Assembly: GCA_014843695.1 (NCBI GenBank)
Contig: CM026387.1
Location: 77,874,106 to 77,938,105, forward strand
Length of the DNA stretch: 64,000 nt
Source of the DNA: Archivesica marissinica
Lineage: Eukaryota; Mollusca; Bivalvia; Venerida; Vesicomyidae
Reading direction: 5' to 3'
Positions 43,601 to 55,600 of the stretch are shown here, piece by piece. Below the pieces are notes generated by a model, which worked only from the letters and a program-made list of their open reading frames with translations, searched no databases and had not been told where the DNA came from. Position numbers and translations under genes: made by a program. The stretch's first letter is position 1, and each line of letters begins with the position of its first letter.

Positions 43601-46600
43601 CTCGATGTATTGGTTATAAGATTACTGTAATGTATTGGGTATAAGATTACTCCTCAATGTATTGGGTATAAGATTACTCCTCAATGTATTGGTTATAAGA
43701 TTACTGTAATGTATTGGGTATAAAAGATTACTCCTCAATGTATTGGGTATAAGATTACTCCTCAATGTATTGGGTATAAAATTACTCCTCGATGTATTGG
43801 GTATAAGATTACTCCTCAATGTATTGGTTATAAGATTACTCCTCGATGTATTGGGTATAAGATTACTCCTCAATGTATTAGGTATAAGATTACTCCTCAC
43901 TGTATTAGGTATAAGATTACTCCTCACTGTATTAGGTATAAGATTACTCATCAATGTATTGGGTATACGATTACTCCTCGATGTATTGGTTATAAGATTA
44001 CTGTAATGTATTGGGTATACGATTACTCCTCAATGTATTGGGTATAAGATTACTCCTCAATGTATTGGTTATAAGATTACTGTAATGTATTGGGTATAAA
44101 AGATTACTCCTCAATGTATTGGGTATAAGATTACTCCTCAATGTATTGGTTATAAGATTACTCCTCAATATATTACGTGTCAGAGTACGCGTCAATGTAT
44201 TGGTTATAATGTCATGCCTTCACAATTTGCAGAATCAATTGTTGGTGCAGAAACAACACAGTTGATCCAAGACTTTGCTGAAGCCTGGGACTTGGTCAGA
44301 GACGCGTTGACTCTATACTGTAAGTCCAGCATTATCCAATACATAAATAAAATAATGATTTGTGTCGGATCAAGTTATTCAGTGATAAATTATGTCTTAT
44401 AGCCACTTTAATTCAGTGGACATTCTTCAATGTTGGAAACAGAAGCAAATGTGAACATCCTAAACTGTAATAGGTAGGCAGATGAAGTAGAATATTATAT
44501 TAATTTAATGGAAACATTCTGTCAGAAATACCATTGTTTTGTCTCCGCGAGGTCATTAGAAATAAAGTTCTAGAACTGTCTGATTATGGCAGCTGTACGC
44601 ACGCTCATTTCTCATCAATATTACCCAGGTTCGATGATACGGTGACTGCCAAATGTGACCGGTGATGTTTCTCCAGTTGTTCGTCTTTCACTCAGATGAA
44701 TGACAACTTTTAAGTGTAATAACTTGTTCTGCAATCGTTGAAAGCCCGATATAGTTTTAGAAAAGATAATCCAAAAGAGAGAATTGTAGATGTTACACAT
44801 GTCCATCAAATGATAATCACGTTGTCATGTAAATGCTTATCAACCATATTCAGTAACAATGGGAAGGTTTTAAACTAACTCAAGTTGAAGAAATAAATAT
44901 AATCTGAAGTTTTCAAGGAGATTAAGTTAGTACAAAACACAACCTCATTTAAAAGAGTTGCCGGCCCGGCTTATTGTGTCGTTGTGTGGGTCTATGGTTC
45001 GGTGTAGTAGTAATAATGTATGTAGTTGGGGAACTCGCTTGTTGTGAGGTACCGGGGCGGGTCGGGCTATAATTAAAAGATCCAATTCACAATTTAAATT
45101 TTACGAAATGTTTTGCCGGCTCGGCTTATTGTGTCGTTGTATGGGTCTATGGTTCGGTGTAGTAATAATAATGTATGTAGTTGGGGAACTCGCTTGTTTT
45201 GAGGTACCGGGGCGGGTCGGGCTATAATTAAAAGACCCAATTCACCATTTAAATTTTACGAAAAGTTTAATTCTTATTTATATAACATGATTCAGATTCT
45301 GGATTAGCGTAATGCAGCCAGAATATCGGGGTATATATTAGCTAGTGCTGGATTCGAACGCATACCTAACCAGATTGGGTAGCCAATGGGTGAATTTTGA
45401 AACGCCCACCTATCCAGGTTGGGCAGCCAATGGGTGAATTTGGAATCTTCATGGACCCAGGATGCCCATGACAGACACGTTTATGCAACAGAACAAACAA
45501 TTAATGTTTATACTGCTTGACACTAATCTCCTGTCATCATATTGCACAGACGAGTAATATAGATGTTGCATAATAACTATCTAATGTGAATGGCAATAAT
45601 TATCTGTATAAATATATGAAGTATTTGATGTGCTTAATTGTAACAACAACATTTCTAAATTATAAATGTATAAACTCTTCGAAATTTAGTATGGTTACTT
45701 ATTAGTTATGAAATTGAAGTCTCTATTAATAAATTTACTTCCTTATTGTATATATAAAATGTACATCTAATAGGAATGAACAGGCTATCTATTCGATGGC
45801 GAATTCCTCTTGAAGACAGGGATGGGTAACGATGAATGCATGCAGGGCTTTGGAGATGAATTGTATTCAGTGATCACACATAACACGATCACGTGTCACA
45901 CACAGCACTTATGTCACACAAACAACACCCATGTTACACAAACAATACCCATGTCACACAAGCAACACATATGTCACACAAACAACACCCATTGTCACAC
46001 AAGCAACACTTATGTCACACAAACAACACCCATATCACACACACACACAGCACCCATGTGACAGTTTATACAATTATAAACCTGATGTCCATAGTACCGC
46101 TTATTGAACATTCAAAATAGCAGAAGTAATGCCTATTTCTTAAGATAATAGTAGTTAATATATGATTGCCCTCCGACTGTATGTGGCAGTCACAGCACAC
46201 CACAGAAGTTCCTGTTAGACAGTTTCATATTGTTGTGTTTCAGTATGTCCTACCGAACTCGGGAATATGATCGTGTCGAAGGAATACTGTAGTAAAGGAA
46301 TCAGTAACACAACTCCAGTATCTATGTTACTGCCAACAACCAAGGAGGCAGGGCTATGTTCATACGCCTTATTGGACTTCCTGCTGAGAAAACAGAATGA
46401 TTTCCTCGACAAATATCTAAAGGAAGCACATAGGTGTGTTTTATGTTTGTAGTACTATAAATGCAATATTAACTATTGTACAGTCAGTCGCAAAGTAAGT
46501 ATACATGGATATAATCGAATTAATTTGATTTTGGATTATCGAAATCCTTTCAACTTTGACAGGTATATCAAAGGGCATAAGTGCGACAAGCTACCAACAT

Positions 46601-49600
46601 TCAGTTAATTTGGATCATGAATAATCAATTAGATTTTGGTAAAGGCATACACAAATCATAATCTCAATAGCGTGTATAGCCGCCATTGGCCGCTAGACTT
46701 GCCAAACATCGCCGCCACATAGAGTGAATGATTGTCTGCTGCGACTGGTTGGAATGACGACTAAACTGTGATGTCATGATGTTGACGTCGTGTCGACTCA
46801 TCCGTACACGTGACCTACAGCTTCTAGGGAGATCTTTCACGACCCCATGTGCGAGTTTATCGCAATGTCACCTTAAGCTCTTCCACTGCGCAGCATCCAG
46901 ATTCACTCGGAACGCTGATATTCAATTTAGCCTCCCAATTGTTCTACGTCAAATAGCGATTTTTAGATTATACATTTATCCCATCGATATCTGGATACCC
47001 GTGCATTGAGACGATATGGATCAATTCGTATAATCCAATATTTGTTTACACATACTCTAATACATACCACATCTTGAAATCTACAAAGCCACTACAAATA
47101 TCGGCATTTAAAACATTTATACTTTCTTTTTTTACGGATGGTGCTTCTATGAATTTCCAAGGATAAACAAACAAGGTGAACATGATCTCGAAGTATATAT
47201 CCAGCCATGGCCACTCGTTAGCTGCCAAATGTCACAGGGCGATGAAAATGTGCAGCCAACCCGGGGCTCAAACCCGGGACCTTTCGCTTACAGGGCGACG
47301 CACTACCGACTGAGCTGACCATCACACTTGCACATGATATCCCCAATGGTGACTAAGTCCGTACCACGACAAATTAAATATGATTATATATTTATTATTC
47401 AATCGGTGAACAGCACACACTTGTATACAGAACACAAAACTTGGTCAAATGGAATAAACACATACTTAACTATATATAATATGCATGCACCAATAGCTCA
47501 AAAGTTGTAGACATTCATTTCAACAATACCATTCTTATAGGCATTGTCAAAGAAAGCCATACATGTTTATATTTTGGAATGATCCAAGTAGCTTCACTAG
47601 AGGAAAGAAATATAAAAATAACATATGAAGTCGATGGTGAATATGAAAAGACTGCTGGTATTCACACATGTTACTGATACCGGTTACTCTATATGTATAT
47701 AGTAGAACAGTAGTTACTCTAGATGTATATAGTAGAATATGGTGCATCGGTAGTTACTCTAGATGTATATAGTAGAATATGGTGCATCACCAGTTACTCT
47801 AGATGTATATAGTAGTATATGGTACCTCAGTAGTTACTCTAGATGTAAATAGTAGAATATGGTGCATCACCAGTTACTCTAGATGTATATAGTAGAATAT
47901 GATGCATCAGTAGTTACTCTAGATGTATATAGTAGAATATGGTGCATCACCAGTTACTCTAGATGTATATAGTAGTATATGGTACCTCAGTAGTTACTCT
48001 AGATGTAAATAGTAGAATATGGTGCATCAGTAGTTACTCTATATGTATATAGTAGACTATGGTGCATCACCAGTTACTCTAGATGTATATAGTAGAATAT
48101 GGTGCATCAGTATTTACTCTAGATGTATATAGTAGAATATGGTGCATCACCAGTTACTCTAGATGTATATAGTAGAATATGGTGCATCAGTAGTTACTCT
48201 AGATGTATATAGTACAATATGGTGCATCAGTAGTTACTCTAGATGTATATAGTAGAATATGGTACATCAGTAGTTACTCTAGATGTATATAGTAGAATAT
48301 GGTGCATCAGCAGTTACTCTAGATGTATATAGTAGAATATGGTGCATCAGTAGTTACTCTAGATGTATATAGTAGAATATGGTGCATCAGCAGTTACTCT
48401 AGATGTATATAGTAGAATATGGTGCATCAGTAGTTACTCTAGATGTATATAGTAGAATATGGTGCATCAGTAGTTACTCTAGATGTATATAGTAGAATAT
48501 GGTGCATCAGTAGTTACTCTAGATGTATATAGTAGAATATGGTGCATCAGTAGTTACTCTAGATGTATATAGTAGAATATGGTGCATCAGTAGTTACTCT
48601 AGATGTATATAGTAGAATATGGTGCATCAGTAGTTACTCTAGATGTATATAGTAGAATATGGTGCATCAGTAGTTACTCTAGATGTATATAGTAGAATAT
48701 GGTGCATCAGTAGTTACTCTAGATGTATATAGTAGAATATGGTGCATCAGTAGTTACTCTAGATGTATATAGTAGAATATGGTGCATCAGCAGTTACTCT
48801 AGATGTATATAGTAGAATATGGTACATCAGTAGTTACTCTAGATGTATATAGTAGAATATGGTGCATCAGTAGTTACTCTAGATGTATATAGTAGAATAT
48901 GGTGCATCAGTAGTTACTCTAGATGTATATAGTAGAATATGGTGCATCAGTAGTTACTCTAGATGTATATAGTAGAATATTGTGCATCAGTAGGTACTCT
49001 AGATGTATATAGTAGAATATGGTACATTAGCAGTTACTCTAGATGTATATAGTAGAATATGGTGCATCAGTAGGTACTCTATATGTATATAGTAGAATAT
49101 GGTACATTAGCAGTTACTCTAGATGTGTATAGTAGAATATGGTGCATCAGTAGGTACTCTATATGTATATAGTAGAATATGGTACATTAGCAGTTACTCT
49201 AGATGTATATAGTAGAATATGGTACATCAGTAGTTACTCTAGATGTATATAGTAGAATATGGTGCATCAATAGTTACTCTAGATGTATATAGTAGAATAT
49301 GGTGCATCAGTAGTTACTCTAGATGTATATAGTAGAATATTGTGCATCAGTAGGTACTCTAGATGTATATAGTAGAATATGGTACATTAGCAGTTACTCT
49401 AGATGTATATAGTAGAATATGGTGCATCAGTAGGTACTCTATATGTATATAGTAGAATATGGTACATTAGCAGTTACTCTAGATGTGTATAGTAGAATAT
49501 GGTGCATCAGTAGGTACTCTATATGTATATAGTAGAATATGGTACATTAGCAGTTACTCTAGATGTATATAGTAGAATATGGTACATCAGTAGTTACTCT

Positions 49601-52600
49601 AGATGTATATAGTAGAATATGGTGCATCAATAGTTACTCTAGATGTATATAGTAGAATATGGTGCATCAGTAGTTACTCTAGATGTATATAGTAGAATAT
49701 TGTGCATCAGTAGGTACTCTAGATGTATATAGTAGAATATGGTACATTAGCAGTTACTCTAGATGTATATAGTAGAATATGGTGCATCAGTAGGTACTCT
49801 ATATGTATATAGTAGAATATGGTACATTAGCAGTTACTCTAGATGTGTATAGTAGAATATGGTGCATCAGTAGGTACTCTATATGTATATAGTAGAATAT
49901 GGTACATTAGCAGTTACTCTAGATGTATATAGTAGAATAATGGTACATCAGTAGTTACTCTAGATGTATATAGTAGAATATGGTACATCAGTAGTTACTC
50001 TAGATATATGTAGTAGAATAATGTGTATCTATTTATCATTCGATGAAGCATGTAATGATGTTTTGATCATTATGAGTGTTAGGCTTCCTTATTTATGTAG
50101 CGCAAACATAAAAAGTATTCTATTGCGCTTCACAATTGTAGATGCAATTTTAAACATTTACGCATGACAATAATATATGGACATTTAATAATTTTACAAT
50201 TTGTTTCGCTATTATATCATATTATTTAACAAGCATGGGAATGTTTTTAAACAATTGCAAATTAACAGGAATTCTGACAGCATTACAAGCATCAGACCAC
50301 AAGAAGTGACGTCGGCCCACCTGATCAGTTATGAACCACAACACGACATTCTACCGTTGGTTCTGGCAAATTGCCAATATTCGTTTGAGATGAGCAAGGG
50401 TACAACGATTGAGTACGACTTTGCAGGGCTGGAGAGACAGCTGATGGACAGATACATGTTTTCCAAGTCGATAATTGATGTTGGGCGGGTTTTAATGGTA
50501 ACCTGTTTTTCACTGTATCTAATGTTAATTTCACCCACTGTTACATACTAGTGTATACATGTAGGACGGGGTAGCTTCATCTACATGACTGATTATACAA
50601 TAAACAATATACTGTCCTGGAAAGATAAAGACAAATATTAGACAACTCCACACACAAGATAATTTAGGTGGGTCGTTTATCCTGTCAAGTTATCTAGAAC
50701 ATTTAATCGTATATGTAGCATACAAAGGTAGTTTTTGGCGTGTATTACAAATAACATTCCATTGGCAGCAAAAACTCGAAAATCCCGTGCATGTTGAATA
50801 TTTATCCAAACTTACCTATCCAGGTAAATAATATGGTGGAATGCATATGTTTACAAATATTAAATTATCGTTCGACACTAGTAATATCCAATATACATTT
50901 GGTTAGTAACTTTTCGTTCTTCTGCGACTTAGCAACAACATTACGTATAATACTGCCGTAGTGTTGCATGCAGCAACAGTTTTTGTTTACTTTCATCGCT
51001 GTGGATTTATATTCCATAATTGGTATGCCTTAGACTGAATCTAACAATGATATCCAACAGCAATAGGAAGCTTTCAGGCAACTCTCTTCTTGGCACCATT
51101 TATCATTGACACATGATTCACCATTATCGCTATGAGTACAATACTTTAGTTTAAATTAAATTCGGTAAATTGTGAAACAAATTCTTACAACATTAGTCTC
51201 TCCAGTGACCTCATGCCTGATGAAATCGATCACCAATGGTGAGTAAGAAGAGGCAATGTAGATTGTGCGGACAATACTGCTGTCGTTATTGCGTGATTCG
51301 AACTCACTACCTGTTTGCTATGATGTGAATTCTGTAGTTATTTCACCCTGGAGACTATAGTTGCAGTGTTTGATCATACAGTGCACTGTCTACATTTATA
51401 AGATATACATATAAAGAACACAAATAAAGTTAAAATTGAAGTGTCAATTTATACGGTCTTTAATGAATTGTTGTGTTTTCAGATTGACCAGATGGTGTAT
51501 AGAACGGAGTTTACCAATGCTGCAGTGTTTCTGAAGCTAGCAGATAAAATACCACAGGTAATGTAAACGTCTTGTTCCTCTTTTCCTGCAACAATGAAAC
51601 AATATATATATCTATAATTTTATATATAAATAGTTGCAAATCAGATACCTGTGCAATGTCACATTTTCCTTCTGTTGTGTAACTGTATGGTTATTTCGGA
51701 CATGTACAAATACTGTTTGTAGTCTGCTGCTGTTTTCAATGCAACCAATGTTTGACCCTCTGTCTTGGAAGATGTTAAGATGGTACGGTAGTATCTGCTG
51801 CTGTTTTCAATGCAACCAATGTTTGACCCTCTGTCTTGGAAGATGTTAAGATGGTACGGTAGTATCTGCTGCTGTTTTCAATGCAACCAAGGTTGACCTT
51901 CTGTCTTGGAAGATGTTAAGATGGTACGGTAGTATCTGATGCTGTGTATTCCAGCTACCACCCACACGAAGGACTACAAGACTTGGTATGCTCCCATTCG
52001 TGCCAACAGTTCTGATTAATATCAAAATTTGTTTCACAATCGTTGTAGCATAAATAAGGTTTAAATTGTGCATTATATTTGATGTTTCAGGTGAATTTGA
52101 ATGCAGCAGTGAGGACACAGATCTGTGCTGAACTTAAATCCTTGCCGGACGTATGTCAATCCCTTGATAATATTGACATAACCATCAGTTTCCTCAAGTC
52201 TACAGGAGGACAGCCGGATAAAACTCTGCACGAGTTCATGATGAAAACACTAAAGATGGAACTTTCAATACACAGTCAAAAGGTAAATGTACTTAGACAA
52301 CAGGATAATAATATATAATTGAAATTAATTGAAACTAGCAAAAATATACATTATTAAATCAGCTGACTGGTTTCTTTAATATTCACTCCATAGTCGTAAG
52401 TGCGACATTGTTCGCATATAATCTGTCTTGGGGGTATCAAAACTACCCAACAATATGTATGTTAATAAGTCAGCGATTATTTGTTACATAATTAATCACA
52501 GGTTCACATATATTAATTTTATCAATTATAAAATACATAATTCATCTATAGAAGTCATTTTCTAACATTATGGCGATTATTCAATTTGGTACTAGGATGA

Positions 52601-55600
52601 TCAAATTACAAATTAATTATCTATTGGCCAGGTTAGTGTATGTATTAGTCCGCCTCCGTGGTTACGGTCGCTGACTTGTATACCACTGTAACCTATCATC
52701 ACTGATGGTCAGGGGTTGGAGCCCCGCTCAGGCCGTGTCTCATTTATATGAAACAGTTGGCAGTTTCTTACGGAGGCTGGTACACCCAAGTACTGGTTAA
52801 CCGCCGGAGCCTGCCCAGGAAAGGTGTGGTTAGGTAAACTGCCCGCCGGCGATACAGCCCAAAATGGTACTGATGCAGGCGTAAAAACCAGAAGTATAAC
52901 ATAGCATAGTGTATGCATTCTGGTTGCTGACATTGAATCATGTTAGTGACTATGAGACATATAAGTTAAACGGTATAAATGTAGCCTACCTTTATGTGAC
53001 TTTGCTTCGTCTATCACAACATAGATAGTCCATGTGTGTTCAATATATGTGGACAATAACATAACGTCTTCTATGCAATTCGAAATATACCATTTTTTCA
53101 TAAATATTTTTTTCCTGGCATAAAAATGCACTTTGATGTAAGATCTAGTTATGCTTTTTTTAAAGATAGGACCATTCATTAGCACCTTGTAATACTGTTC
53201 TCATTCTATTTTGCATGACTGACCCTGAAATTGAAATAAAATAGTGATTTCTGAGGGACATATTTCTGTTTGTTCTCTATAGTTTCTACATGTATGTGAT
53301 ATCCAACTACATTTTAGGCACAGCAAATATGTGAGTTACAGCATGCCCAGTCACTATGGTTACTGCTGTCACTACAAAAATCAAAAAAAATGATTGACCA
53401 TCAGCATCATACAGAGGTTTGTTTTATTTATAAAAATACTATCTCATATGTTAAGTTTAGTGTTGCAATAAAAGAAAATTCTTTACATATATAATTTTGG
53501 TACTGTGAAACCCTCTAAACAGAAAAGTCACTGGACCAGAGATAACGTTTTATTTAGACGTGTTTTCGGTTTAGAGGGGTTTTCATAGTGGGGTAGATAT
53601 CTACATATTTGTAGTTTGGCAGTTAGTAAATGACTGATTAGTTTTATATTCTGAATCAAATAGCTGAAAGGTATTTGTTTAAAAGTTTCATATTTCTTCT
53701 AGACCAGTTACTGTTCGGATAACATAGGTAATTTTATTAAAAATATGTTCGCTATTCGGAAAAGAGGGAATCCGGTTTAAAGCGGTTTACTACAATGAAC
53801 AAAGAAGGGAAAAGTTTGGTACCAAGAAATGTGTTCGGTTTGGAGGGAATTCCAATATGGATATGTTCCGATGTTGAGGGGTTTCACTGGTTTAGCATAT
53901 ACACATTAGGAACTATCAAGTTGTTTGAAATTTTCAAGATGAATTAGAGGTTATTTTGTACCTGTACACGTAACTTTCATTTCCGGTAGATGATATTTCC
54001 ACATTTCACTTGTATTATAGAATAACCATGTAAAATACTTAGCTGATACAACACATGTTAGTAATGTGAGCCTTTCATAGGAGCACTAGTGTAATATTTC
54101 TAATGCCATTTCAGTTCATATTTGAGAGTGTTTTACCGGAATTCCATGATGAATTGCCCGATGAGTTAATGCCACCATTGAGAGAGTATTTGAAGAAACT
54201 ATCGGTGGACAAACTGTCCCAGCTGGTGGATGTTCTACACGAGTTCATCCTGCTTGTTGTAGCTGTTAGACGGAATCCAGACGATGACGATTTCACTGAG
54301 ACAACCAATCACAAGTAAGCAAATTGTACCACTAACACAAACAATAACAAATAAGTAAAACTTGGTATTGATACAACCTATCACAGGTTTCAAATGTTTC
54401 ACCAGCACAACCAATCACAAGTAAGCCAATTGTTTCACTAGTACAACCAATCACAAGTGAGCAAAATGTTTCACCAGTACAACCAATCATAAGCAAGTAA
54501 AATATTTCACCATTTCATATCTGCTTCACACATCGTAGGAAATGTCGGCCGAACTGCATTTCTGCTCAGCGCATCCTAGGAAATATCGACGGTATTGCAT
54601 TTCTTTTCAACAGGTATTGCATTTCTTTTCAACACAACGTAAGAAATGTCTGTCGCATTGTGTTTATACTCAGTACATAGTAGGACATGTCAGCCCCATT
54701 CGTGTATGCTCATTCGGAACACATGAACACAGTATAACATGCCTAGTGATTAGCAATATAATACTACACAATGCTGTACTGTTTCATACTAAGTTAAACC
54801 ATCCTATGTATAAAGACGGATTTTTAAAGGAACACGATTATAAAAGTATCATTGTTTCAATTTTTGATTGTGGATGGATTCATCCTACATAGCGACCTAT
54901 CTTACGCTCCGTCGAATGTATATATACTCAGAAGCTCAGTATTCACTAGATAAATATAAGATTATCAGACTAAATTTCCTCATATTACTACTGCATTAGT
55001 TTATACAAATTTAGTTTAGGTCGATTGCTAAACAAGTTCTACAAGTTATATTAATCACGCTCGATACCTCATTCCTGATGGAATCCATCGCCATGAGCGA
55101 GAGCAAATAGGCATGTGGAATTTAAAGCCTTGCCTATGGTACAGTATGGCACAATCGTAATGGTACCAGCGGGGTACAAACTCCGGTACAATTGTGCCAT
55201 TAGGCAAGGCATTTAACCTATGCGGTGTACTGAGCTCATATTTTTATTATACCCGAGGATATTGCATAGTTTTTGTATAACAGCCACCATAAATCGATTG
55301 GTTTCTTTCTCGTTGATTTAATAGAAAATATTACGATTTATTGCGTTATTTTCCATAAAACACTCATCATCAGGGTTATCGCATAAGGTATCAAGTAAAA
55401 GGCATACTACATACTCCAAATAAAACACTCATCATCAGGGTTATCGCATAAGGTATCAAGTAAAAGGCACACTACATACTCCAAATAAAACACATTGTCA
55501 CCAGGGTTATCGCATAAGGTCTGAAGTAAAAGGGCATACTACGTACTCCAAATAAAACACTCATCACCAGGGTTGTCGCATAAGGTCTGAAGTAAAAGGG

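Noticed and set aside
47245..47325. Functional tRNA gene
   Set aside because: Boxes A and B are good, but the acceptor stem does not pair and the anticodon loop is abnormal.
47675..50030. CRISPR-like array
   Set aside because: Units are head-to-tail without unique spacers; the DNA is eukaryotic.
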